Assembly (NCBI GenBank): GCA_937923365.1
Contig: CALAIJ010000314.1
Span: 1-10,755, forward strand
Source: an uncultured Sulfitobacter sp.
GTDB taxonomy: Bacteria > Pseudomonadota > Alphaproteobacteria > Rhodobacterales > Rhodobacteraceae
Direction: 5' to 3'
DNA: 10,755 nt
A program made the position numbers and the translations under genes. Below, one piece after another: positions 1 to 7,668 of the stretch (its first letter is position 1; the number at the start of each line of letters is the position of its first letter). The notes below the pieces were generated by a model. That model ran no database searches, was not told where the DNA came from, and was given only the letters and a program-made list of their open reading frames with translations.

Positions 1-1947
1 CTTGCCCAACGTGGACACATCACAGACACCGACAGCCTTGCGCACATAGCCGACCTCGCGATCGCATGATTGCCGCCATGTGGTTTCTTTGCCCTGCGGG
101 AAATAGCTAGGGCGATACAACAGGCCCGCCTCGATCATGGGCGCCTTCAGAGCAAGGCTGCGCGCATGGCTGGTGGTCAAACGCTCTGGTGCAAACCCCT
201 TGCCCTGCGCCCCTGCCCCCATCGCCGCGATGGGCACGGGTGCGAACGGGGGCCGGAAGGTGGTGGTGCCCGTCTCGGGAATGCCGCGGCCTGTGGCGTC
301 TGCCAGCACCGCCAGCGCGCCCACGTTAGAGTTCTTACCCTGATCCGTGGCCATGCCTTGGGTGGTATAGCGCTTCATATGCTCGACTGAGCGGAAGTTC
401 TCCACCGCCGCCTGTTTGACGTCCTTTACCGTAACGTCGTTCTGGAAATCGAGCCACGCGCGGCCCTTTCCCGCAACAGCCCACATTGGCGACAGGTTGT
501 AGGGTGCATCCTCGGCCTGTGGCACCGTAACCTCAGCCGCCTTGCGGCCCAGTGCGTGCAAGGCTGCATGGGCTGCCGCCACGCCACTCTCAAGGCAGCC
601 CCTGGTCGAGAAGTGCCCGCTGCACGCGCCAGCTGCTGTCATTCCAGGCACTGCGCCTGCTGAGGGCACGAAGGCCTGAAGGGCCGCGTCCCATTGAGGT
701 CGCCCGCCCATATGGCAGGTCAGGTGCACCGTGGGGTTCCAACCGCCGGACATGGCCAGACAATCGGTCTGCACGGACTGCTCGCCGCTGGCGCTGCGGA
801 TGGTGATGCTCTCCAGTTCCTTGCGGCCACTGGCATTACAGACCTGCGCCCCAAGGTGCACAGGGTACGGCACATTGCCCACGTCCGCGTCATGGCGGCT
901 GTCGATCAGTGCGGCCACATGCACACCGGCGGCGTGCAAGTCCTGCGCGGTGCGGTGTGCGTCATCGTTGTTGCCGAAGACGGTCACCGCCTTGCCTGCC
1001 GCGACCCCCCACCGGTTGAGGTAGGCGCGCACAGCACTTGCATTCATGATGCCGGGACGGTCGTTGTTGGCGAATGCCACGGGCCGCTCCAACGCGCCTG
1101 CGGCCAGCACAGATTGCTTGGCGTGGATGCGCCAGAACGTCTCGACAGGGGCGCCTTTGCGGGGCGGATGATGCTGTCCTGTGCGCTCCAGCGCGCCGAA
1201 CATACCGCCATCGTAGGCCCCTGTAACCGTGGTGCGGGGCATAAGGCGCACATTTTCCATGCCCGCCAGTTCGGCAACCGTTTGTGCGGCCCATGCCGCA
1301 CCGGGCATCCCGTCCACCTGATCGCTTTCCGCGTTAAGCCGCCCGCCCATCAGCGCGTCCTCATCAGCGAGGATGACATCTGCGCCAGCCAGTGCCGCAG
1401 CCTTGGCAGCCATCAACCCCGCGGGACCCGCCCCGATGACCAGCAAATCACAAAAGGCAAACGCCTTGTCGTAGGTATCGGCGTTGGACTGACCGCTGAG
1501 CGCGCCCAACCCTGCGGCACGGCGGATGATAGGCTCATAGACGGCTTCCCAGAACGCTTTGGGCCACATGAAGGTCTTGTAATAAAAGCCGGCGGCCAGA
1601 AAGGGGGCCGCAAAGTCATTGACCGCCATCACGTCGAAGCCCAGCGCAGGCCAGGCATTTTGCGATCGCACCTGTAGCCCGTCGTAAATCTCTTGCACGG
1701 TCGCGCGCACATTGGGGTCGGCCTGTGCGCCCTGCCCTGTGGTGACAAGCGCGTTGGGCTCTTCACTGCCTGCGGTCAGCGGTCCGCGGGGCCGGTGATA
1801 CTTGAACGACCGCCCCATCAACCGCTGCCCGTTGGCCAGAAGTGCGGAGGCGACCGTATCCCCCGCAAAACCCGCGTAGCGCGCCCCGTCAAAGCTGAAG
1901 CTGACGCGCGTTGTCCGGTCGATCAGACCCTTCCCTGCGATCCTCAT
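1..1947 (-). CDS. soxA: Sarcosine oxidase alpha subunit, partial (C-terminus beyond left edge)
   Basis: Large subunit of cytoplasmic heterotetrameric sarcosine oxidase, which oxidises sarcosine to glycine and passes the methyl carbon to tetrahydrofolate. I translated an open frame of 649 codons that reaches base 1 without a stop; the family is about 1,000 residues, so roughly the last third is missing. Residues 1 to about 100 resemble the N-terminal ferredoxin-like domain of the family (GRSFKYHRPRG at 45-55), without an iron-sulfur cysteine cluster. A dinucleotide-binding Rossmann motif GAGPAG lies at 172-177. The family-typical stretch WLDFQNDVTVKDV (498-510) followed by KRYTTQGMATDQGK (525-538) precedes the start of the aminomethyltransferase-like (GCV_T) folate domain, recognisable at about 600-649 (CDVSTLGK). 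The ATG overlaps the soxD stop as ATGA, indicating translational coupling. The soxG gamma-subunit gene would be expected beyond the left edge. Confidence 0.96.
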   Translation of the reverse strand, partial: MRIAGKGLIDRTTRVSFSFDGARYAGFAGDTVASALLANGQRLMGRSFKYHRPRGPLTAGSEEPNALVTTGQGAQADPNVRATVQEIYDGLQVRSQNAWPALGFDVMAVNDFAAPFLAAGFYYKTFMWPKAFWEAVYEPIIRRAAGLGALSGQSNADTYDKAFAFCDLLVIGAGPAGLMAAKAAALAGADVILADEDALMGGRLNAESDQVDGMPGAAWAAQTVAELAGMENVRLMPRTTVTGAYDGGMFGALERTGQHHPPRKGAPVETFWRIHAKQSVLAAGALERPVAFANNDRPGIMNASAVRAYLNRWGVAAGKAVTVFGNNDDAHRTAQDLHAAGVHVAALIDSRHDADVGNVPYPVHLGAQVCNASGRKELESITIRSASGEQSVQTDCLAMSGGWNPTVHLTCHMGGRPQWDAALQAFVPSAGAVPGMTAAGACSGHFSTRGCLESGVAAAHAALHALGRKAAEVTVPQAEDAPYNLSPMWAVAGKGRAWLDFQNDVTVKDVKQAAVENFRSVEHMKRYTTQGMATDQGKNSNVGALAVLADATGRGIPETGTTTFRPPFAPVPIAAMGAGAQGKGFAPERLTTSHARSLALKAPMIEAGLLYRPSYFPQGKETTWRQSCDREVGYVRKAVGVCDVSTLGK

Positions 1948-2216
1948 GGTGCACGCCCCTTGACGTCTGCGGCCAGCGCAGTGGCTGATATCTCATGGGT
2001 GACGGTGTTGCGGGTAACAACAATCCACGCGCCGCAACCGCCTTCGTGGTACCACAGGTCGCGGGTCTCTCCGGCGGGATTGTCGCGCAGATGCACGTAG
2101 TCTTCCCAGGCATCATCCCCTGCGTCGGGCGCAGGGCGGTCCAACATAACGGCCGCGCCCTGATAGTAAAACTCGCGCCGCTCACGGTCACCGCAAATGG
2201 GACAGGTAATCCTCAT
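1944..2216 (-). CDS. soxD: Sarcosine oxidase delta subunit
   Basis: Small zinc-binding subunit (90 residues) of heterotetrameric sarcosine oxidase. The zinc ligand set is visible: Cys5 and Cys8 in TCPICG, then His57 and Cys61 in WYHEGGCGAW, matching the three-Cys, one-His site known for this family. The length is typical. The start codon lies 3 nt after the stop of the lipoprotein gene, with a purine-rich AGGGG sequence inside the end of that gene acting as ribosome binding site. The stop overlaps the soxA ATG. The presence of delta separates this complex from monomeric sarcosine oxidases and from dimethylglycine dehydrogenase-type enzymes. Confidence 0.96.
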   Translation of the reverse strand: MRITCPICGDRERREFYYQGAAVMLDRPAPDAGDDAWEDYVHLRDNPAGETRDLWYHEGGCGAWIVVTRNTVTHEISATALAADVKGRAP

Positions 2217-2219
2217 CGG

Positions 2220-2666
2220 TCAGAGACCCCTGCACGAACGGATGATCTTGTCGGCAACCAGCGCATTATCTTTCGAGAACCCGCGCACGCGCACCTGACC
2301 GCCTTCATCAAAGAAACTCTGCGCCTCCCTTTCGCTGCAGAACCCCGCAGCAAAAGCCTGCGCAAACGTTCCAAGCACCTGTTGTCCGACAGGCTGGCTG
2401 AACTGCGCCTTGGTGAGCGGCAGACTTGTGTCGATGACCAAGACCTGCCCGACAGCGTAAGTGTTCCGCAACACAACACCGCCGCCAAAGTTCTTGCCCA
2501 CATCCGCCTTCAGCGCTTTCGCCGCAAAACTGACAAAAGCGCAAGCCCGCGGATTTTCACAGCTTGTATCGCCTTGTGGCACCGGATCACAGGCAGCCAG
2601 CGCGCCAATGGCCAGAACGGCAAGCCCGTACCGCAGTGACTTTGCCTGTCCCAAACCATTGAACAT
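2220..2666 (-). CDS. Small predicted lipoprotein of unknown function inside the sox operon
   Basis: I do not recognise a family. The 148-residue product starts with a type II signal peptide: basic residues Lys9 and Arg12, a hydrophobic core (about 12-25, LRYGLAVLAIGALAAC) and a lipobox ending LAAC with Cys26 as the predicted lipidated residue. Asp follows at +2, which in E. coli favours inner-membrane retention; whether this applies here is unknown. The mature part has four further cysteines (36, 42, 110, 145), enough for two disulfides in the periplasm. An in-frame GTG at 2705 would give 161 residues, but it overlaps soxB and lacks a ribosome binding site. The ATG at 2666 has a perfect GAGGAGG 6 nt upstream, so I chose it. 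The gene sits 16 nt after soxB and 3 nt before soxD, so it is almost certainly co-transcribed with the oxidase genes. Confidence 0.85.
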   Translation of the reverse strand: MFNGLGQAKSLRYGLAVLAIGALAACDPVPQGDTSCENPRACAFVSFAAKALKADVGKNFGGGVVLRNTYAVGQVLVIDTSLPLTKAQFSQPVGQQVLGTFAQAFAAGFCSEREAQSFFDEGGQVRVRGFSKDNALVADKIIRSCRGL

Positions 2667-2672
2667 CTTGAT

Positions 2673-2679
2673 CCTCCTC
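2673..2679 (-). promoter_or_regulatory. Ribosome binding site deciding the lipoprotein start
   Basis: On the minus strand the bases read GAGGAGG, 6 nt before the ATG at 2666 and just after the soxB stop codon (2685-2683). It is the strongest Shine-Dalgarno match in the operon and argues against the upstream GTG start at 2705. Confidence 0.85.
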
Positions 2680-2682
2680 GTG

Positions 2683-3936
2683 TTAGTGCAGGTTATGTTG
2701 CGCACCGGTCGCCTCCTCGTCCATCAGGCCGTAGCCCGTTCTGAACCGGTCCAGCCGGAACCTCTCGCCCGCTTCATGCGGCTGACCCGTGGCCATCAAA
2801 TGCGAGAATACGGACCCTGACCCGGGGACCGCTTTGAACCCGCCGTAACACCAGCCACAGTTGAGGAACAATCCTTCGGTCTGCGTGGTGTCGATAATGG
2901 GGCTGCCATCAGGCGTCATGTCCATGATCCCGCCCCATGACCGCAGCACCCGCGCCTTGCCGATCATTGGCATGAGGGTCATGCCTGCCTCCATCACATG
3001 CTCCATCATGGGCATGTTGCCGCGCTGCGCATAAGAGGCGTAAAAATCGAGATCGCCGCCAAAGACCAGCCCCCCCTTGTCGGACTGGCTGATATAGAAA
3101 TGCCCCATGCCAAAGCTGACCACATGGTCAATCACGGGTTTCAACCCTTCGGTCACGAACGCCTGCAACACATGGCTTTCGATGGGCAGGCGCATGCCCG
3201 CCATCGCCGCCACCTGACCAGAGCGTCCGGCCACCACGATCCCGACTTTTTTGGCTTTGATCGCGCCGCGCGTGGTCTGCACGCCCGTGACCTTGCCGCC
3301 TTCGATATCGATGCCCGTGACTTCACATTGCTGAATCAGATCGACGCCCAACTGGTCCGCGCCCCGCGCATAGCCCCAGGCCACAGCGTCGTGACGCGCA
3401 GAGCCCGCACGCCGGTGCATCAGCCCGCCATAAATGGGAAACCGCGTATTTTCGAAATCCAGATAGGGAATTTCACGGCGCACCCCTTCGGGGCTCAGCA
3501 GTTCCGCGTCATCGCCTTGGGAAATCATCATGTTCCCGCGCCGCGCATAGGCATCGCGTTGCCCGTCCGAATGGCACAGCATCAGATGCCCGCGCTGCGA
3601 CAGCATCACATTGTAGTTCAGCTCCTGCTCCAGCCCTTCCCACAGCTTGAGAGAATGGGAATAGAATTGAGAGTTGCCCTCCAGCATGTAGTTGGCCCGC
3701 ACAATGGTCGTGTTGCGCCCAACATTGCCGCCGCCAAGATAGCCTTTTTCAAGCACGGCGATGTTGGTCATGCCATGGTTCTTGGCCAGATAATAGGCCG
3801 TCGACAGCCCGTGCCCGCCGCCACCGATAATGATCGCATCATATTCGGTCTTGGGTTCGGGATCACGCCAATGCGGCCCCCACCCTTTGTTGCCCGTGAG
3901 GCCTTCGCGCAGAATACGCAAACCTGAAAACCGCAT
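2683..3936 (-). CDS. soxB: Sarcosine oxidase beta subunit
   Basis: Catalytic flavoprotein subunit (417 residues, usual length) of heterotetrameric sarcosine oxidase; in this family it binds FAD and, at the interface with alpha, covalent FMN. The N-terminal FAD-binding Rossmann motif IIIGGGGHG is at 35-43, followed by the acidic end of the second beta strand near Glu63. Family-typical segments include YLGGGNVGRNTTIVRANY (66-83) and a C-terminal PDGSPIID/GLFLNCGWCYGGFKAVPGSG region. His182 in SARHDAVAWGYA is the best candidate for the covalent FMN ligand by analogy with characterised beta subunits; this is inference from position. The ATG at 3936 is preceded by AGGGG on the minus strand. It is first in the operon, followed by the lipoprotein, soxD and soxA genes. 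Confidence 0.97.
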   Translation of the reverse strand: MRFSGLRILREGLTGNKGWGPHWRDPEPKTEYDAIIIGGGGHGLSTAYYLAKNHGMTNIAVLEKGYLGGGNVGRNTTIVRANYMLEGNSQFYSHSLKLWEGLEQELNYNVMLSQRGHLMLCHSDGQRDAYARRGNMMISQGDDAELLSPEGVRREIPYLDFENTRFPIYGGLMHRRAGSARHDAVAWGYARGADQLGVDLIQQCEVTGIDIEGGKVTGVQTTRGAIKAKKVGIVVAGRSGQVAAMAGMRLPIESHVLQAFVTEGLKPVIDHVVSFGMGHFYISQSDKGGLVFGGDLDFYASYAQRGNMPMMEHVMEAGMTLMPMIGKARVLRSWGGIMDMTPDGSPIIDTTQTEGLFLNCGWCYGGFKAVPGSGSVFSHLMATGQPHEAGERFRLDRFRTGYGLMDEEATGAQHNLH

Positions 3937-4134
3937 GACATGCCCCTGAACAATTCTGTTGAGCGTACCGTGGCAAACCTGAGGGCAAGGTGCAATATCC
4001 GCTGCGCGAGTTGGTGGGATTCTCGTGATTGTCCCCCTTGATAAAGGGCATGACGGACCCGCGACTTGAGGCGCATGTGCTGCCTCAATCTTGCATCAAA
4101 GCACGGCGCGCTGCCTGAATTGATGGATAAGAGC

Positions 4135-4160
4135 CGCCCCTTCGCGCAGGGCATGGGGCG
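4135..4160. repeat. Inverted repeat in the soxB/tadE-like gap
   Basis: CGCCCC at 4135-4140 pairs with GGGGCG at 4155-4160 across a 14-nt loop. Neither strand has a run of T after it, so it is not a standard terminator. It would lie in the soxB leader if that transcript starts upstream of it, or it may be a protein site or chance in GC-rich DNA. Confidence 0.35.
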
Positions 4161-4211
4161 TTGTGTTGCCTAAACCACACGCAAAAATTACACTGTTTTG
4201 CCCGCTGAAAA

Positions 4212-4271
4212 GGTTAATTTCTGTCTGCGCCAGCTTACCATTAACCCCCTGCAAACACATGATTGTTAACC
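4212..4271. promoter_or_regulatory. Cluster of TTAACC half-sites
   Basis: GGTTAA at 4212-4217, TTAACC at 4241-4246 and TTAACC (within GTTAACC) at 4266-4271 lie within 60 bp. TTAACC resembles half of the CtrA recognition sequence known in alphaproteobacteria, but the spacing does not match the full TTAA-N7-TTAA site. The region is AT-rich, so chance is possible. Confidence 0.3.
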
Positions 4272-4434
4272 CTTTGGCTTCTGTCATTTGTTGGGAAAAC
4301 CCATAAAAAAAGGCGAAACTTCAGGTATCAATCTTGTTCTTAACATAATGGCGCCTCAAATATTCCCGTCTTCCGAGTAAAAACTATTCTCAACAACAAC
4401 AAACTTCGAGCAAGTAAAAAGTGAGGCGACCGAT

Positions 4435-4839
4435 ATGACAAAGACAAGCAATCCGATCTTTGCATTTCTCAAGGACGAGGACGGCAGTGCGACAATCGAA
4501 TCCGTGATCTGGTTTCCGATCTACGCGATCCTGTTGGCCTTTGTGATGAACATCTCGATGGTGTTTTTCACTGAATCCCAACTGCTGCGTGTGGTGCAAG
4601 ATGGCAACCGCGCCTTCTCGCTCGGACGTCTCGAAAACGCGGACGAGGTTGAGGCCTATATTCAGGCAGAGCTGGCCTATATCGACGCGCAGATTTCGGT
4701 GAACTCATTGATTTCTGGTGGCCTGATCCAGACCGCGCTGACGGTTCCCGCCTCTGATCTGATGCCGCTCAATTTTATGACCAGTGCGTTCAGCGGCATC
4801 GACATTGGTGTTAACGCCCAACACATTATCGAGTTCTAG
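4435..4839 (+). CDS. TadE-like minor pseudopilin
   Basis: A 134-residue protein with the layout of TadE-family pseudopilins of the Tad (tight adherence) pilus system: a short charged cytoplasmic start, the signature DEDGSATIES (14-23), and one hydrophobic segment (about 24-45), followed by a small periplasmic domain with an aromatic/helical stretch. Gly17 followed by Glu at +5 (Glu22) is the arrangement processed by TadV-type prepilin peptidases in known TadE/TadF pseudopilins, so cleavage after Gly17 is predicted. GAGG lies 8 nt upstream of the ATG. The next gene starts 9 nt after the stop, so the two form an operon. No Tad ATPase, secretin or peptidase gene is nearby in the window, so its partner machinery is unknown. 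The family call is fairly sure; the function is inferred. Confidence 0.8.
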   Translation: MTKTSNPIFAFLKDEDGSATIESVIWFPIYAILLAFVMNISMVFFTESQLLRVVQDGNRAFSLGRLENADEVEAYIQAELAYIDAQISVNSLISGGLIQTALTVPASDLMPLNFMTSAFSGIDIGVNAQHIIEF

Positions 4840-4848
4840 GAGAATAAA

Positions 4849-6186
4849 ATGTTCACCTTTCCTGAAAACAACAAACCCAACAACTTTGTCAAAGACGAAG
4901 AGGGTTCAGCGACAATCATGTCCGTCAGTTTCGCGATGATCTTTCTTGTGATGGGCGGCTTGGCTGTGGACTTTAACAAAGTCATCTCAGAGCGCACGCA
5001 GCTTCAGATCGCCACAGACACGGCGGCCCATGCGGCCCTTTACACCCGCGAGGATGAATCGGTCGCGACCGCCAAGACAACGGCGATGAACACGATCACA
5101 GGCATGTTGCCCCCCCACCAGTTCGGCACCTCACCCGTGATGCAAAGCGACGTGGAATTCGGCACATGGGATTTTGCGCAGAACACATTCACGGCGAATG
5201 CCAACTCGCGCTCGGCTGTTCGGGTCTATTCGCAGATGAATGCGTCACGCGACAACGCCTCGAACACCATTTTGCTAAGCATGATCGGGCAGGACACTTT
5301 TGATGTGACGGTTGAATCGATCTATTCAACCTACTACCCACCCTGCTTCACCGAAGGGTTTGTGGCTGACGGTGTGGTCGATATCCAGTCCAACAACTCT
5401 TTCAGCGACAACTTTTGCATCCATTCGAATTCTTATGTCAGCCTGAACCAGAACAACTATTTTGAGCCGGGCACAATCGTGTCGATGCCCAACCTTGATG
5501 ATCTGGATATCCCCAACTCGGGCTTTGAAAAGAACGAAGGCCTGCAAACGGCGCTGCGTTCGGGTGAGTACCGCTTGCGGATTATCAACAAGCTACCGGA
5601 TATCATCAGCAGCTTCTGGAACGGCTCTACCGAAAACACCCCAGACTACATTACAGCTGGCGGGATTTACGATCTGTCCCAAGAATTGCGCGGCAATGTC
5701 AAAAATCTGTTGCCGGAACATTTTGAGCCCAACAGGATCAACCGCCTGTCCTGCGGCGGCTCTGGCAAGATCACGATGGATCCCGGCGTTTACACATCAA
5801 TGGTGTTCATCAGCAACTGCGAGGTCAAATTCGCCAATGGCGTGATCCTTGAGGATGTCGTCGTTGCCACGACCGACACAGGCGCGAATTCGTTAAACTC
5901 GCCCTCGGGCCTTGAAATCGGGCGCAATGACAATTGTGCGGTTGGCGGCGGCGCATCCCTGATGACCATGGGTGGCTTTCACGCGGCCTCGTCCCTTAGC
6001 GTCTATAACGGGCAGATCATCGCCATGCGCGACATCGAATTTGCCGCCAATGCGAACGGCATCCAAGGCGCGTCCTTTGTATCAGCCGCCAAGATCGACG
6101 GCACCAGCAACATGGACATGGGGTTTTGTGGCGGTGCTGGCATGGAAGACGTCTACCGCGCACCCTACTTCCGTATGGTGCAGTAA
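4849..6186 (+). CDS. TadG-like N-domain protein with a non-VWA, six-cysteine C-terminal region
   Basis: A 445-residue predicted membrane-anchored protein exposed to the periplasm or surface. The N-terminus has the Tad-type signature DEEGSATI (16-23) and one membrane segment (about 24-41), followed by the typical stretch rich in Asp, Ala and Thr (VISERTQLQIATDTAAHAAL, 45-64) found after the anchor in TadG/TadE-G-like proteins. The +5 position after Gly19 is Met, not Glu, so prepilin processing is not predicted. There is no DxSxS MIDAS motif, so no VWA domain. The rest has six cysteines (166, 190, 302, 324, 363, 427) and short Asn/Gly-rich beta-like segments (about 175-210 and 310-428) that could form a beta-solenoid; that fold is a guess. 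The ribosome binding site AGGAG overlaps the stop of the TadE-like gene. A hairpin terminator follows. Confidence 0.75.
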   Translation: MFTFPENNKPNNFVKDEEGSATIMSVSFAMIFLVMGGLAVDFNKVISERTQLQIATDTAAHAALYTREDESVATAKTTAMNTITGMLPPHQFGTSPVMQSDVEFGTWDFAQNTFTANANSRSAVRVYSQMNASRDNASNTILLSMIGQDTFDVTVESIYSTYYPPCFTEGFVADGVVDIQSNNSFSDNFCIHSNSYVSLNQNNYFEPGTIVSMPNLDDLDIPNSGFEKNEGLQTALRSGEYRLRIINKLPDIISSFWNGSTENTPDYITAGGIYDLSQELRGNVKNLLPEHFEPNRINRLSCGGSGKITMDPGVYTSMVFISNCEVKFANGVILEDVVVATTDTGANSLNSPSGLEIGRNDNCAVGGGASLMTMGGFHAASSLSVYNGQIIAMRDIEFAANANGIQGASFVSAAKIDGTSNMDMGFCGGAGMEDVYRAPYFRMVQ

Positions 6187-6196
6187 GCCCGACGGC

Positions 6197-6239
6197 AAAA
6201 CGCGCGGATGCCTGCATAAGGCACCCGCGCGCTTTTGTT
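6197..6239. terminator. Bidirectional intrinsic terminator
   Basis: CGCGCGG (6201-6207) pairs with CCGCGCG (6225-6231), and TGCC (6209-6212) pairs with GGCA (6220-6223), around a 7-nt loop with a single A/C mismatch. AAAA precedes the stem and CTTTTGTT follows it, so both strands read a GC stem followed by T's. It ends the TadE/TadG-like transcript on the plus strand; on the minus strand it begins at the gdhA stop codon and ends that transcript. Confidence 0.88.
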
Positions 6240-7668
6240 ACAAGCCTTTGGCGCGGTAGCTGGCGGCCACCTTGTCGATGCTGACCAGATAGGCCGCCGT
6301 GCGCAGATCATCCACGTCGTCGCGCCCGTGCCAGACCGCCGCCATAGACTGGTAGGCCGTCTGCATGGTGTCATCGAGGCCCGAGCGTACAAGCTCAAGC
6401 TCGCCTGCCCCGCGCAGGTATTTCTGTTTGAAATCAGGGCTCAGCGTCCAGTTGATGGAACTGTCCTTGCTGATCCGCTCCAGCTCGTCAACGACCAGCT
6501 GGTGGCGCGATTCCTCGGCGCGGCGCTGCATCCGGCCAAAGCGGATATGCGACAGGTTCTTGACCCACTCGAAGTAACTGACCGTCACACCGCCTGCATT
6601 GGCATACATGTCGGGAATGATCACCGTCCCTTTCTTGCGCAGGATTTCATCCGCACCAGCCGTAACGGGGCCATTGGCCGCTTCGATGATAAGCGGCGCT
6701 TTGACGTTTGCCGCGTTGCTCATGTTGATCACGGCCTCAAGGGCGGCGGGGATCAAAATGTCGCAATCGGCCTCAAGGAACTTGGCGCCATCTGCCTCAA
6801 CCGTTGCGTCGGGATAGCCGGTAATAGTGCCGTGCTTGGCAATCCACTGGTGCACACCTTCGACATCAAGCCCCCCTTCATCGTGAATGGCCCCGTCGCG
6901 TTCGATGATGGCGGTGATCTTGCAGCCGTCCTCTTCGGACAGGAATTTAGCCGCGTGGTAGCCCACATTGCCAAGGCCCTGCACAATGACCCGTTTTTCC
7001 TTGAGCGTGCCTGTGACACCGGCCTTCTGCATGCCCTGTTCGTCCTTGAAGAACGCATGCAGCGCATATTGCACACCGCGGCCCGTGGCCTCCGTCCGGC
7101 CCTGGATACCGCCCGCATTGATGGGCTTGCCTGTGACGCAGGCAACGCCATTCAACTCGGCTGTGTTCATGCGCTTATACTGGTCGGCAATCCACGCCAT
7201 CTCCCGCTCTCCGGTGCCCATATCGGGGGCGGGCACGTTCTGTGCGGGGTGGATCAGGTCGCGCTTGATCAACTCGTAGGCAAAGCGGCGCGTGATCAGC
7301 TCCAGCTCATGCTCGTCGTATTCGCGCGGGTCGATGCACAAGCCCCCTTTAGAGCCGCCAAACGGCGCCTCGACCAGCGAACACTTATACGTCATCAGGG
7401 CCGCAAGAGCTTCGACCTCGTCCTGATTGACCCCAAGGCTAAAGCGGATGCCGCCTTTGACCGGCTCCATATGTTCGGAGTGCACAGAGCGGTAGCCCGT
7501 AAACGTCTTGATCCCGCCGCGCAGCCGAACGCCGAAACGCACGGTATAGGTGGCGTTACAGACGCGGATTTTCTCCTCCAGCCCCGGCGGCAGGTCCATC
7601 AAAGCGACGGCACGGTTGAACATCATGTCAACACTTTCGCGAAAGCTCGGCTCATTGGCGGGGGTCAT
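6238..7668 (-). CDS. gdhA: Glutamate dehydrogenase (Glu/Leu/Phe/Val dehydrogenase family)
   Basis: Cytoplasmic enzyme that interconverts glutamate and 2-oxoglutarate plus ammonium with NAD(P); length 476 residues, within the range of the small hexameric class. The N-terminal substrate domain shows the glutamate-binding region PVKGGIRF (69-76, Lys71), Lys95 in MTYKCSLVEAPFGG, the catalytic lysine Lys107 in FGGSKGG, and VPAPDMGT (145-152) with Asp149. The Rossmann coenzyme domain has GLGNVG at 231-236, and the acidic residue at the end of the next strand (IIERDGA) favours NAD over NADP; that preference is inferred. AAGGAG lies 6 nt before the ATG at 7668. It stands alone on the minus strand, convergent with the TadG-like gene and divergent from the first VWA gene. 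A specific leucine or phenylalanine dehydrogenase is less likely given the length and the close match to glutamate dehydrogenase motifs. Confidence 0.94.
   Translation of the reverse strand: MTPANEPSFRESVDMMFNRAVALMDLPPGLEEKIRVCNATYTVRFGVRLRGGIKTFTGYRSVHSEHMEPVKGGIRFSLGVNQDEVEALAALMTYKCSLVEAPFGGSKGGLCIDPREYDEHELELITRRFAYELIKRDLIHPAQNVPAPDMGTGEREMAWIADQYKRMNTAELNGVACVTGKPINAGGIQGRTEATGRGVQYALHAFFKDEQGMQKAGVTGTLKEKRVIVQGLGNVGYHAAKFLSEEDGCKITAIIERDGAIHDEGGLDVEGVHQWIAKHGTITGYPDATVEADGAKFLEADCDILIPAALEAVINMSNAANVKAPLIIEAANGPVTAGADEILRKKGTVIIPDMYANAGGVTVSYFEWVKNLSHIRFGRMQRRAEESRHQLVVDELERISKDSSINWTLSPDFKQKYLRGAGELELVRSGLDDTMQTAYQSMAAVWHGRDDVDDLRTAAYLVSIDKVAASYRAKGL

Larger units (their letters stand above)
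3937..4434. promoter_or_regulatory. Divergent intergenic region between soxB and the TadE-like gene
   Basis: This 498-bp gap must hold the promoters of the sox operon (minus) and of the TadE/TadG-like pair (plus). The half next to the TadE-like gene (about 4160-4434) is visibly AT-richer than the surrounding coding DNA. I see three copies of a TTAACC half-site (4212-4217 inverted, 4241-4246, 4266-4271) and a short inverted repeat at 4135-4160. No convincing paired -35/-10 boxes, riboswitch or RNA gene could be identified by eye. The TadE-like start has GAGG 8 nt upstream as ribosome binding site. Confidence 0.6.

Noticed and set aside
694..1677. Plus-strand open frame (327 codons) across soxA
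   Set aside because: Antisense to soxA, whose frame is open over 649 codons with recognisable domains; no ribosome binding site or domain on the plus strand.
2998..3927. Plus-strand open frame (309 codons) across soxB
   Set aside because: Antisense shadow of soxB, with a His/Ala/Arg-rich composition typical of such shadows.
3768..4154. Minus-strand frame (128 codons) overlapping the soxB start
   Set aside because: Overlaps soxB codons in another frame and has no domain or ribosome binding site; a shadow plus leader sequence.
4096..4287. Possible 63-residue minus-strand gene upstream of soxB
   Set aside because: No ribosome binding site before the ATG, no recognisable motif, and it lies in the likely soxB promoter/leader region.
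3937..4290. Glycine riboswitch or other structured leader for the sox operon
   Set aside because: I looked for a glycine riboswitch because the pathway yields glycine, but saw no recognisable conserved core; only a short inverted repeat is present.
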